From Paraperlucidibaca baekdonensis (lineage in GTDB: Bacteria > Pseudomonadota > Gammaproteobacteria > Pseudomonadales > Moraxellaceae), in NCBI RefSeq assembly GCF_003387535.1, contig NZ_QUNR01000001.1, positions 496,001-560,000 of the forward strand: a stretch of DNA of 64,000 nucleotides, written 5' to 3'. The translations under genes were made by a program, and so were the position numbers. Each line of letters starts with the position of its first letter. The first letter of the stretch is position 1. Positions 1 through 8,246 of the stretch are shown piece by piece. The notes beneath the pieces were generated by a model, which did not search any database, was not told where the DNA came from, and saw only the letters and a list, made by a program, of their open reading frames with translations.

Positions 1-24
1 GGCGGCATCGGCGACAATACGGCC

Positions 25-60
25 CCGCGCGATCTCAATGAGCCGCGCGGTTTTATTTTT
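25..60 (+). terminator. Probable intrinsic terminator of an upstream gene
   Basis: CCGCGC at 25-30 can pair with GCGCGG at 45-50, followed by a T-rich run to position 60. It lies just upstream of the transketolase start and probably ends a gene left of the window. An attenuator of the transketolase operon is an alternative. Confidence 0.5.
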
Positions 61-83
61 GCCCGCCGACTGGAGTGCCCCGC

Positions 84-2084
84 ATGCCCGCGCAGCCATT
101 AAATCAACGCCATTACGCCAATGCCATTCGCGCACTTGCCATGGATGCCGTGCAGCAAGCTAAGTCCGGTCACCCCGGCGCGCCCATGGGCATGGCCGAT
201 ATCGCGGAAGTGCTGTGGCGCCAGTTCATGCGCTACAACCCCAGCAACCCGAATTGGATCAACCGCGACCGCTTCGTGCTCTCCAACGGCCACGGCTCGA
301 TGCTGCAATATGCGCTGCTGCATTTGACCGGATTTGATGTCTCGATTGATGACCTCAAGGCATTTCGCCAATTGCATAGCAAAACGCCGGGCCACCCCGA
401 GTACGGCTATGCCGATGGCGTCGAAACCACCACCGGCCCGCTCGGCCAAGGTATCGCCAATGCCGTGGGCATGGCGCTCGCCGAAAAAACCTTAGCGGCG
501 CAATTTAACCGCGACGCGCTGGCGGTCATTGACCATTTCACCTACGGCTTCTTGGGCGATGGCTGCCTGATGGAAGGCATCTCGCATGAGGTCTGCTCGC
601 TGGCGGGCACGCTCGGTCTTGGCAAGCTCATCGCCTATTACGACGACAATGGCATCTCCATTGATGGCGAAGTCGAAGGCTGGTTCTCTGATGACACGCC
701 CAAGCGTTTTGAAGCCTATGGCTGGCAAGTCATTGGCCCCATTGACGGCCACGATGCCGATGCCATCCGCGCCGCCACTCAAGAGGCGCAGGCCGATGCC
801 GCACGCCCCACACTGATTATTTGCAAGACCGTGATTGGCGCCGGCTCGCCGAATAAACAAGGCAAAGAAGACTGCCATGGTGCGCCACTCGGTGTGGATG
901 AAATCGCGCTGACCCGCGCTGCGCTGGGCTGGGAGCACGAGGCCTTTGTCATTCCCGAAGCGATTTACGAGGCCTGGGATGCGCGTCCAAAAGGTGACGT
1001 GTTGGAGAAAAACTGGGATGGCCTGTGGGCGCAATACGCGCAAGCGCACCCGAGCTTGGCGGCTGAATTGCTGCGCCGCTTGAGCGGTGAATTGCCCGCC
1101 GATTTCGCCGCCACGGCGGAGGCCTGGATCAATGGCTGCGCTGAAAAAGGCGACAGCATTGCTTCCCGTAAAGCCTCGCAAAACACGCTCAATGCTTTCG
1201 GCCCGGCATTGCCGGAGCTGCTCGGCGGTTCAGCCGATTTGGCCGGCTCCAACTTGACGCTCTGGAAAGGCTGCCACGGCGTGCAAGACCATGCCGATGG
1301 CAACTATGTCTATTACGGTGTGCGCGAATTTGGCATGAGCGCCATCATGAACGGCGTTGCGTTGCACGGTGGCTTTGTGCCCTACGGCGCTACCTTCTTG
1401 ATGTTTATGGAGTACGCCCGCAATGCGTTGCGCATGGCCGCACTGATGAAGCAGCGCGTGATTCATGTCTACACCCACGACTCCATTGGTCTCGGTGAAG
1501 ATGGCCCCACGCACCAGCCGGTCGAACAACTCGCCAGCCTGCGCCAAACCCCCAATTTAGCCTCATGGCGTCCGGCCGATACGGTTGAATCAGCGGTGGC
1601 TTGGCGCGAAGCCTTGCTGCGCAAAGACGGCCCAACGGCCTTGGTATTTTCGCGGCAAAACCTTGTGCATCAAGCGCGCAGTGCCGCGCAAATCACCGAC
1701 ATCGCGCGCGGCGGTTACGTCTTGAAAGATGCCGACCGCATCGATGCCATCATCATCAGTGCAGGTTCTGAAGTCAGTTTGGCCATGCAAGCCGCTGATG
1801 CGCTGAGCGCAGAAGGTCTTGGTGTGCGCGTCGTGTCCATGCCTTCGCCAGACACCTTCCTCAAGCAAGACGCGGCCTATCGCGAGGCCGTGTTGCCGCT
1901 GAGCGTGCGCAAGCGCGTAGCCGTGGAAGCCTCCATCAGCGATTACTGGCACCGTTTTGTTGGGCTCGATGGCGCCGTGGTCGGCATGACCACCTTTGGC
2001 GAGTCAGCGCCCGCAGGCGATCTCTACGCGCATTTTGGCATCACCGCAGAAGCGGTGGCTGCGGCTGTGCGAGGCTTGAATTAA
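84..2084 (+). CDS. tkt: Transketolase
   Basis: Thiamine-diphosphate enzyme that moves two-carbon ketol units between sugar phosphates in the cytoplasm (non-oxidative pentose phosphate pathway). About 666 residues, the normal full length. The N-terminal third has the TPP-binding core with [29 protein letters not shown] and GDGCLMEG; the middle has the pyrimidine-binding part with [11 protein letters not shown] and [16 protein letters not shown] chose ATG 84 because TGGAG at 71-75 sits 8 nt upstream; an in-frame GTG at 75 overlaps that site. It is followed after 3 nt by a GAPDH-family gene, then pgk and fba, an order known from other gammaproteobacteria. Identification is secure; the isoform (tktA or tktB) is not decidable. 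Confidence 0.96.
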   Translation: MPAQPLNQRHYANAIRALAMDAVQQAKSGHPGAPMGMADIAEVLWRQFMRYNPSNPNWINRDRFVLSNGHGSMLQYALLHLTGFDVSIDDLKAFRQLHSKTPGHPEYGYADGVETTTGPLGQGIANAVGMALAEKTLAAQFNRDALAVIDHFTYGFLGDGCLMEGISHEVCSLAGTLGLGKLIAYYDDNGISIDGEVEGWFSDDTPKRFEAYGWQVIGPIDGHDADAIRAATQEAQADAARPTLIICKTVIGAGSPNKQGKEDCHGAPLGVDEIALTRAALGWEHEAFVIPEAIYEAWDARPKGDVLEKNWDGLWAQYAQAHPSLAAELLRRLSGELPADFAATAEAWINGCAEKGDSIASRKASQNTLNAFGPALPELLGGSADLAGSNLTLWKGCHGVQDHADGNYVYYGVREFGMSAIMNGVALHGGFVPYGATFLMFMEYARNALRMAALMKQRVIHVYTHDSIGLGEDGPTHQPVEQLASLRQTPNLASWRPADTVESAVAWREALLRKDGPTALVFSRQNLVHQARSAAQITDIARGGYVLKDADRIDAIIISAGSEVSLAMQAADALSAEGLGVRVVSMPSPDTFLKQDAAYREAVLPLSVRKRVAVEASISDYWHRFVGLDGAVVGMTTFGESAPAGDLYAHFGITAEAVAAAVRGLN

Positions 2085-2087
2085 GGC

Positions 2088-3146
2088 ATGAATGCGCCGG
2101 CGGTGAGACTGCGCGTTGCAATCAATGGCTTTGGTCGCATTGGCCGCCATGTGCTGCGCGCGCTTATTGAAGCCGGTGAGCGCTACGACATCGATATCGT
2201 CGCCATCAATGATCTCGGCGATGCCGATGGCCTGCTACATTTGCTGCGCTACGACAGCACGCATGGTCGCCTCGCGGTGGCCGCCAGCGTCGATGATGGC
2301 GTGCTGCGCATTGGCCATCAGCGCATTCGGCTGCTTGCCGAGGCGCATCCAGAAAAGCTGCCGTGGCGGCATTTAGCCGTCGATGTGGTGCTCGAGTGTA
2401 CCGGCCAGTTTCGGGCTCAGGCGCAAGCGGCACGGCATTTAATCGCCGGTGCCGGACGCGTGGTGATCGGTGCCGCGCCCTTCGATACGGCCGATGCCAT
2501 CATCGTGCATGGCGTCAATGACGCCGAGCTGGCGGCTGAGCATCGGGTGATTTCGGCGGCGAGCTGCACCTCGCACGCACTTTGCCCGATGTTGCAAGCG
2601 CTGCATGGCGCATTTGGCATCGAGTCGGCGCTGATGACCGAGATTCATGCCTTCACCTCTGACCAAGTGCTGCTCGATCATGTCCATCGTGACCCGCGTC
2701 GCGGTCGTGCCGGTGCGCACAACATCATTCCCACGACGTCGAGTGCGCTCGGTGTGGCGCGCAAAATTTTTCCCGAGCTGGCCATCGGTGGCTATTCAAT
2801 CCGCGTGCCCACGCTCAATGTCGCGGCCATTGATTTGAGTGTGCAGTTGGCGCGCGAGGCCAGTGCCGCCGAGTTGCACGAAGCCTTCACGGCCTATGCC
2901 CATGACAAGCCGTGGATGAGCCTCAACGATGAGCCCTTGGTGTCGTCGGACTTTAACCATCGCGCTGAGTCTTTGATTGTCGACTTCACGCAAACCGAAG
3001 TGGTTGGCCGCCAAGCCAAAGTATTCGCCTGGTATGACAATGAGTGGGGCTATGCCAATCGCCTGCTCGACTTGTGCCAGCGCATCGCCAGCCTACCACC
3101 AGCGCCGGATTATCCCGATGCGGCGGCGCTGATCAGCGATGCTTAA
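2088..3146 (+). CDS. gap: Type I glyceraldehyde-3-phosphate / erythrose-4-phosphate dehydrogenase family
   Basis: NAD-dependent phosphorylating aldehyde dehydrogenase of 352 residues. The N-terminal Rossmann signature is NGFGRIGR, followed by AINDLGDADGLLHLLRYDS. The catalytic cysteine lies in ASCTSH and the catalytic histidine in EIHAF; NIIPTTSSA and WYDNEWGYANR are family hallmarks. The usual SCTTN motif is SCTSH here, which is unusual next to the nucleophile. Some stretches (LPWRHLAVDVVLECTG, SIRVPTLNVAAIDLSV, SDFNH) recall Epd, the erythrose-4-phosphate enzyme often found in tkt-epd-pgk-fba clusters, while HAFTSDQ and IIPTTSSA are more GAPDH-like. Substrate is therefore open: glycolytic GAPDH or Epd for pyridoxal phosphate synthesis. 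It starts 3 nt after tkt, so is probably co-transcribed. Confidence 0.88.
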   Translation: MNAPAVRLRVAINGFGRIGRHVLRALIEAGERYDIDIVAINDLGDADGLLHLLRYDSTHGRLAVAASVDDGVLRIGHQRIRLLAEAHPEKLPWRHLAVDVVLECTGQFRAQAQAARHLIAGAGRVVIGAAPFDTADAIIVHGVNDAELAAEHRVISAASCTSHALCPMLQALHGAFGIESALMTEIHAFTSDQVLLDHVHRDPRRGRAGAHNIIPTTSSALGVARKIFPELAIGGYSIRVPTLNVAAIDLSVQLAREASAAELHEAFTAYAHDKPWMSLNDEPLVSSDFNHRAESLIVDFTQTEVVGRQAKVFAWYDNEWGYANRLLDLCQRIASLPPAPDYPDAAALISDA

Positions 3147-3176
3147 GCCTTATTTGATTGTGACAGGAGTGTCGAG

Positions 3177-4367
3177 ATGTCTGTAATTGCCATGACCGAA
3201 TTGGACCTGACCGCCAAGCGCGTGCTGATTCGTGAAGACTTAAATGTGCCGATGAAAGCCGGCGTGATTCGTTCTGATGCACGTTTGCAGGCGGCGCTGC
3301 CGACCATTCAGCAGGCGCTCAAACAAGGCGCAGCGGTACTGGTCTGCTCGCATTTGGGTCGCCCGGTGGAGGGCGAGTTCAACGAGGAGCTATCGCTGGC
3401 GCCCGTGGCTGCTTGGCTGAGCGACAAACTCGGCCAAGCCGTGCCTTTGCTGCGTGACTATCTCGATGGCGTGGATGTCGCACCTGGCCAGGTCGTGCTC
3501 TTGGAAAATGTGCGTTTTAACATCGGCGAGAAGAAGAATGCCGATGCTCTTGCGCAGCGCTACGCCGCACTCTGCGATGTTTTCGTGATGGACGCGTTTG
3601 GTACCGCGCATCGCGCCGAGGGCTCCACCCACGGTGTTGCCAAGTTTGCCGCGATGGCCGCTGCCGGCCCCTTGCTCGCCGCCGAATTAGACGCGCTAGG
3701 CCAAGCCCTCGATATGCCCGCGCGGCCCATGGCAGCGATTGTTGCGGGCTCGAAAGTCTCCACCAAGCTCGATGTATTGACCTCGCTGAGCGGTCTTTGC
3801 GACCAGCTCATTGTTGGTGGCGGCATCGCCAATACTTTCTTGGCGGCCGCGGGCTATCCAGTCGGTAAATCGCTGTGCGAGCACGAACTACTCGACACCG
3901 CGCGCGCCATTGCCGCGAAAGTCAGCGTGCCCTTGCCGACCGATGTGGTGGTGGCCGAGGTCACTGGTCCTATTGAGGACTTTATGGCCTTTGTGCAAGC
4001 CGCCACGCCAGTGGTGAAGTTGGTCGCCGATGTCGGCGCCAATGACATGATTTTAGATGTTGGCCCGCAAACCGCCGCGCATTTTGCTGAGCTTTTAAAA
4101 GCCGCCAACACGATTTTGTGGAATGGCCCGGTGGGCGTCTTTGAGGTCGATGCCTTTGGTGAGGGCACGCGCACACTGAGCTTGGCGATTGCCGAGAGCA
4201 GCGCCTTTTCCATTGCCGGTGGTGGCGATACGCTGGCGGCCATCGATAAATATGATGTAGCTGAGCGCGTGTCGTATATTTCCACTGGCGGCGGCGCATT
4301 TTTAGAGTTTGTTGAGGGCAAAGAATTGCCTGCGGTGGCGGCCTTAAAGGCAGCAGCGGCAAAATAA
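3177..4367 (+). CDS. pgk: Phosphoglycerate kinase
   Basis: Cytoplasmic monomeric kinase exchanging phosphate between 1,3-bisphosphoglycerate and ADP. 396 residues, close to the usual length of about 390. Substrate-binding motifs are REDLNVPMK near the N-terminus, SHLGRP and LENVRF; the C-terminal nucleotide half carries [14 protein letters not shown] and GGGDTLAAI. The start is supported by AGGAG about 8 nt upstream of ATG 3177. It is third in the tkt-gap-pgk-fba cluster, 30 nt after the dehydrogenase. Confidence 0.97.
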   Translation: MSVIAMTELDLTAKRVLIREDLNVPMKAGVIRSDARLQAALPTIQQALKQGAAVLVCSHLGRPVEGEFNEELSLAPVAAWLSDKLGQAVPLLRDYLDGVDVAPGQVVLLENVRFNIGEKKNADALAQRYAALCDVFVMDAFGTAHRAEGSTHGVAKFAAMAAAGPLLAAELDALGQALDMPARPMAAIVAGSKVSTKLDVLTSLSGLCDQLIVGGGIANTFLAAAGYPVGKSLCEHELLDTARAIAAKVSVPLPTDVVVAEVTGPIEDFMAFVQAATPVVKLVADVGANDMILDVGPQTAAHFAELLKAANTILWNGPVGVFEVDAFGEGTRTLSLAIAESSAFSIAGGGDTLAAIDKYDVAERVSYISTGGGAFLEFVEGKELPAVAALKAAAAK

Positions 4368-4420
4368 ATCCCCACGATTTTGATGATTAACGCGGCCGAG
4401 GTCGCACAGGAGAGAGACTT

Positions 4421-5485
4421 ATGGCGCTGATTAGCCTACGCCAATTATTAGACCACGCCGCTGAGCATAGCTATGGCGTGCCGGCCTTTAACGTCAATAA
4501 CTTAGAGCAAATGCGCGCGATCATGGAAGCCGCCGATAAGACCGATTCGCCGGTCATCGTGCAGGCTTCTGCGGGTGCTCGCAAATACGCCGGCGCGCCT
4601 TTTTTGCGCCACTTGATCTTGGCGGCGATTGAGGAGTTTCCGCATATTCCGGTGGTCATGCACCAAGATCACGGCACCAGCCCAGCCATTTGCCAGCGTT
4701 CTATCCAGCTGGGTTTTAGTTCGGTGATGATGGACGGCTCACTCGGCGAGGATGGCAAAACTCCGACCAGCTACGAATACAACGCCGGCGTTACCCGTCG
4801 TGTGGTGGAAATGGCGCATGCGTGTGGTGTCTCGGTGGAAGGCGAAATCGGCTGCTTGGGCTCACTAGAGACTGGTATGGCCGGTGAAGAAGATGGCGTT
4901 GGTGCCGAGGGCATTTTGGATCATTCGCAAATGCTCACCGACCCCGAAGAGGCCGCGCGTTTCGTGCAAGACACTGGTGTTGATGCGCTGGCGATTGCCA
5001 TTGGCACCTCACATGGCGCCTACAAATTCACGCGGCCTCCCACCGATGACATCTTAGCGATCGATCGCATCAAAGCCATCCATGCGCGCATCCCGAATAC
5101 GCATTTGGTCATGCACGGCTCATCGAGCGTGCCGCAGGAATGGCTACAGATCATCAACCAATACGGCGGCGATATTAAAGAGACCTATGGCGTGCCGGTC
5201 GAGCAGATCGTTGAGGCGATTAAGCACGGCGTGCGTAAGGTCAATATCGATACCGACTTGCGCTTAGCCTCGACCGGCGCGATTCGTCGCCACATGGCGG
5301 AACATCCTGCCGAGTTCGACCCGCGCAAGTTCTTTAAAGACACCATCGTGGCTATGCGCGATGTCTGTGTGGATCGCTATGTGGCGTTTAATTGCGCCGG
5401 TCAGGCCAGTAAAATCCGCGCCTTGTCATTGGATGCGATGACCGAGCGTTACGCGCGCGGCGAGCTGCGCCAGCAGGTGCAATAA
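4421..5485 (+). CDS. fba: Class II fructose-bisphosphate aldolase (Calvin-cycle subtype)
   Basis: Zinc-dependent aldolase interconverting fructose-1,6-bisphosphate with dihydroxyacetone phosphate and glyceraldehyde-3-phosphate. 354 residues, typical for this subtype. Visible hallmarks: [12 protein letters not shown] at the N-terminus, HQDHG metal/substrate site near residue 84, GEIGCLG, the loop around [12 protein letters not shown], and VMHGSSS. The start has a strong GGAGAGAG ribosome site. It closes the carbon-metabolism cluster and is followed by a clear intrinsic terminator. The subtype name is family knowledge; no RuBisCO or phosphoribulokinase is seen in the window. Confidence 0.96.
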   Translation: MALISLRQLLDHAAEHSYGVPAFNVNNLEQMRAIMEAADKTDSPVIVQASAGARKYAGAPFLRHLILAAIEEFPHIPVVMHQDHGTSPAICQRSIQLGFSSVMMDGSLGEDGKTPTSYEYNAGVTRRVVEMAHACGVSVEGEIGCLGSLETGMAGEEDGVGAEGILDHSQMLTDPEEAARFVQDTGVDALAIAIGTSHGAYKFTRPPTDDILAIDRIKAIHARIPNTHLVMHGSSSVPQEWLQIINQYGGDIKETYGVPVEQIVEAIKHGVRKVNIDTDLRLASTGAIRRHMAEHPAEFDPRKFFKDTIVAMRDVCVDRYVAFNCAGQASKIRALSLDAMTERYARGELRQQVQ

Positions 5486-5518
5486 GCGCTAGCCGCCAAT
5501 CGGCGTTATTGCTGCCTT

Positions 5519-5545
5519 AAAAGCCCGCGTAATAGCGGGCTTTTT
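5519..5545 (+). terminator. Intrinsic terminator of the tkt-gap-pgk-fba operon
   Basis: AAAAGCCCGC, a short loop, then GCGGGCTTTTT: a strong GC-rich stem with a T-tract, 34 nt after the fba stop. Confidence 0.9.
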
Positions 5546-5654
5546 GTTATCGAGCGCGTTTTCAGTAGACGTACTTTGCGCATCAGCGAATCCGCATTGA
5601 CAGCGCAGCGCAGCCTGACTACATTTGTGGTAAATCAGCTTGGGAGAGATAGCC

Positions 5655-5888
5655 ATGAGCAGTATTTCAGTCCGAATTGATGAAGACTTGGTCAGCTCGG
5701 CGCGCATCTCTGCGAAAGCAGAGTTCCGCACGGTGCAGGGTCAGCTTGAGTTTTGGGCAAAAGTAGGGCGCGCAGCACTGGATAATCCTGAGCTGCCGGC
5801 GAGCTTTATTGCCGAAACCCTGATGAGCTTGGCGGAGCCGCGCGAGGCGAGCACTGCATTTGTGGCGCGCTCGACGCCATCGACATGA
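5655..5888 (+). CDS. ParD-like type II antitoxin
   Basis: Small protein of 77 residues opening with SISVRIDEDLVSSARISAKAE, a ribbon-helix-helix-like start, followed by FRTVQGQLEFWAKVGRAALDNPE, the pattern of the ParD-like antitoxin family. ATG 5655 is preceded by GGGAGAG at 5642-5648; an upstream in-frame TTG at 5640 lacks such a site. Its last four bases overlap the start of the RelE/ParE-like gene (ATGA), the normal arrangement of an antitoxin-toxin operon. Expected role: neutralise the toxin and repress the shared promoter; this is inferred from family and context. Confidence 0.8.
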   Translation: MSSISVRIDEDLVSSARISAKAEFRTVQGQLEFWAKVGRAALDNPELPASFIAETLMSLAEPREASTAFVARSTPST

Positions 5889-6163
5889 GTTGGCAGGTTT
5901 ATCAGAGCAAACGCTTTGCGCGGGTCTATAAAAAGCTCCACGACAACTTGGTGAGTGAGGTTGATGCCGCGGTGGCGGTAATCGCCGATAACCCAGAGGT
6001 AGGTGAGAAAAAGAAGGGCGATTTAGCGCAGTTATGGGTGCACAAGTTTCGCTGCGAAGGTCAGCTATATTTGCTTGGTTATACGCGCGATGATGGCGTG
6101 CGCTTGGTGTATTTAGAGGCGCTGGGCTCGCACGAAAACTTCTATCGAGATCTTAAGCGCTAG
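5885..6163 (+). CDS. RelE/ParE-family type II toxin
   Basis: 92-residue basic protein with the RelE/ParE fold pattern: SKRFARVYKKLHDNLVSEVDAAVAVIADNP, then a central beta strand VHKFRCEGQLYLLGYTRDDG and the C-terminal LVYLEALGSHENFYRDLKR. Translationally coupled to the upstream ParD-like antitoxin by a 4-bp overlap. Whether it cleaves ribosome-bound mRNA (RelE) or inhibits gyrase (ParE) cannot be read from sequence. A bidirectional terminator follows. Confidence 0.82.
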   Translation: MSWQVYQSKRFARVYKKLHDNLVSEVDAAVAVIADNPEVGEKKKGDLAQLWVHKFRCEGQLYLLGYTRDDGVRLVYLEALGSHENFYRDLKR

Positions 6164-6177
6164 TCAGCGATCGTTAC

Positions 6178-6208
6178 AAAAAAGCCCGCGCTAGTGGCGG
6201 GCTTTTTT
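6178..6208. terminator. Bidirectional intrinsic terminator
   Basis: Perfect 12-bp stem AAAAAAGCCCGC / GCGGGCTTTTTT around a 7-nt loop, between the rightward toxin gene and the leftward lpoB gene. It has A-tracts and T-tracts on both sides and so can serve both. Confidence 0.92.
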
Positions 6209-6226
6209 ACAGCGCATCGTTACGCT

Positions 6227-6826
6227 TTACAGCCCAAACCAGCGCCGCTCACGGGTTTTGCGGATTTCTTTTTCGTCTTGAAACTCAATGATGCCGGTCT
6301 TCAAATCCATCATTTTTAAAGTGAATTTGTAGTACTGATCGCGCGTGCTGCCATCTTGCTTGGCGATGCCTGAGAGATTGCCGTATATCATGAAGCTGGC
6401 GCCGACTTGCTGGCCCATTTTCACCGACTGACGCTCATCGACCAGACCGCTGTTGCGCTGATAATCAAATTGGCGCGCGACCTCGGCGACCACACTCATA
6501 TCGACAAAGCGAAAACGCCCGGACTTGATGAGCTGCGTGCTAATGGTGTCGGTGACTGATTCGGTATCGATATGCTCAGCGGTTTTATTGCGAATGGCAT
6601 CAACAAATAGCACGGGCCGACCATCACGCGTGATGTTTAATACGGCGGCGGAATTGAGCAAGTCATCGGTCATTTTCGCGCTAATGAGCTGCAAGTCGGT
6701 GGAGCCAAAATCGGTGTTGACAGTTTCCACCGCGCGGGCGTCGCCGTATTGCACCGAGGCGCAGCCGGTCACGGTGAGCGCGGCGAATGCCACGGGCAAA
6801 CACAGGGCTTTCAAGGCGATATTCAT
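6227..6826 (-). CDS. lpoB: LpoB-like penicillin-binding protein activator lipoprotein
   Basis: Outer-membrane lipoprotein of about 199 residues; in enterobacteria LpoB stimulates the peptidoglycan synthase PBP1b. The N-terminus has a signal peptide ending in the lipobox VTGC. The mature part contains the family pattern LFVDAIRNKTAEHIDTESVTDTI, LIKSGRFRFVD and GASFMIYGNLSGI. ATG 6826 (minus strand) is chosen because CAGGAG lies 8 nt upstream; an in-frame GTG at 6835 sits too close to it. It follows a COG3014 lipoprotein gene on the same strand, a familiar pairing. Whether a matching PBP1b exists is outside the window. Confidence 0.85.
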   Translation of the reverse strand: MNIALKALCLPVAFAALTVTGCASVQYGDARAVETVNTDFGSTDLQLISAKMTDDLLNSAAVLNITRDGRPVLFVDAIRNKTAEHIDTESVTDTISTQLIKSGRFRFVDMSVVAEVARQFDYQRNSGLVDERQSVKMGQQVGASFMIYGNLSGIAKQDGSTRDQYYKFTLKMMDLKTGIIEFQDEKEIRKTRERRWFGL

Positions 6827-6853
6827 GGGGTTCACTCCTGGGCGTCTGCCCGT

Positions 6854-8089
6854 TTATAACGGATAAATCCGACTGTAGCTGACACGCGGCGCACTCACCA
6901 CATGCACGAGGGTAATTTTGCCGGCACGCACCGGCACGCTTAATGGCTGTTCGCCATTGATGCTGAGACGGTGTTCGCCGGCGGCAACGCGCTGGCGCAG
7001 CACATAGACTTGCGCGGGCAAATTGCTCCACTGGCGCAAATCGGGGCGCTCGCTGAGCAGGCTATAGACCGTGCCGAGCAAGCCGAGTCCGGGCGATTGC
7101 TCATTGAGCTCGCGTTGCAATTGCTGCTTGGCTACCGCGCGCACGCTGGCCCGCAGGAGGATGCCCGGCAGCTGCTCTTTTAAAGTGCGTGCGGCCAAGG
7201 CATGGGTGTCAACGAGCAGCTCGGCGGCGGGCGATTGGCCATCGAGCTGAAGACTTAGGCGCTGAGCCGGTGCGCCTTGGCGAGGGTAGTAGGGGATGCT
7301 CACCAGTGTGTAGGCCGTGCTGTTGATGAGCGGCAGTTGGAAGGCCACTTTGTCGGGGATTTCGCCGCGCTCCCAATACACCACGATATCGCCGGCGCGC
7401 GCGTCTTGACTCAGACTTAATGGCTTAGCGACCGGTGTGGCGCGCGGGGTCGGGTCATCGAAGCGGAGGCGTTGAGCGAGGCGGGCGGTATCACTGGCAA
7501 GCTGGGCATTGCGCGGTTGCGCTTGCCATGCTGCACGATAATCAATGAAGGCGTCATTGAGCGCATCTTGGGCTTCATAAAACAGGCCGGATAAATACAG
7601 CGCGCCGGCGTGTTGGGTGCTGCTGCGCACGCGTGCGGCGGCATCATCGAGCGCGCTCAGTGCCTGCGTGTCTGATGGCGCTATGCCTTCTGCCTCGGCA
7701 ATCTTCTCTGCATAAGCCAGCGCTTGTGTGCGTTGCCAGGCATCGGCGCGGCGCAGCTCCACGGCGGCGGCTTCCGGCTTTTGCAGCGCCAGATAATTCA
7801 GCGCCTGATAGCTGTGCATAAACAGCCGTTCATAGGGTGCCACGGCGTAGCGGCGCAGGGTGTCGTTGGTGACTAAGGCGGCGCCAGTACGTGCCGAGTC
7901 GCTGGCGGAGATCAACGCGCGATCATCGTCGCTGGAAATGCTGACCATGGCTTGCGCAAACGCTGCTTCACTGCCTTGCGGATCGCCGGCGAGCATGGCC
8001 GCGCGACCATCTTGCAAGGGCGATAGTACGCCGAGCGTAGAGCAGGCGCCGAGCCAACAACTGAGCAGTAGCGTGACCAGTACGCGCAT
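6854..8089 (-). CDS. COG3014-family lipoprotein
   Basis: About 411 residues with a lipoprotein signal peptide (MRVLVTLLLSCWLGAC). The N-terminal half is helical and TPR-like (DGRAAMLAGDPQGSEAAFAQA; YERLFMHSYQALNYLALQKPEAAAVELRRA), the second half beta-rich. This matches the COG3014 family of uncharacterised lipoproteins encoded beside lpoB. I start it at ATG 8089, where GAGG lies a few bases upstream and the signal peptide follows directly; a longer in-frame start at 8140 would put 17 non-signal residues in front. The lpoB start lies 27 nt downstream, so the two probably form an operon. Function unknown; an envelope role is inferred. Confidence 0.78.
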   Translation of the reverse strand: MRVLVTLLLSCWLGACSTLGVLSPLQDGRAAMLAGDPQGSEAAFAQAMVSISSDDDRALISASDSARTGAALVTNDTLRRYAVAPYERLFMHSYQALNYLALQKPEAAAVELRRADAWQRTQALAYAEKIAEAEGIAPSDTQALSALDDAAARVRSSTQHAGALYLSGLFYEAQDALNDAFIDYRAAWQAQPRNAQLASDTARLAQRLRFDDPTPRATPVAKPLSLSQDARAGDIVVYWERGEIPDKVAFQLPLINSTAYTLVSIPYYPRQGAPAQRLSLQLDGQSPAAELLVDTHALAARTLKEQLPGILLRASVRAVAKQQLQRELNEQSPGLGLLGTVYSLLSERPDLRQWSNLPAQVYVLRQRVAAGEHRLSINGEQPLSVPVRAGKITLVHVVSAPRVSYSRIYPL

Positions 8090-8246
8090 GAAACCTCGTC
8101 TTGGAGAAATCGCCTGAGCCATTAGTATGGCGCGCAACACGCATCGGCGCGAGTGTGGCGAGCAAATAACAACTTCGTAATATGTCTAGATTGCCGAAGC
8201 AGAACTGGTTAACATCTAGCCAATAACAATAATAAATGAGCTTGCT

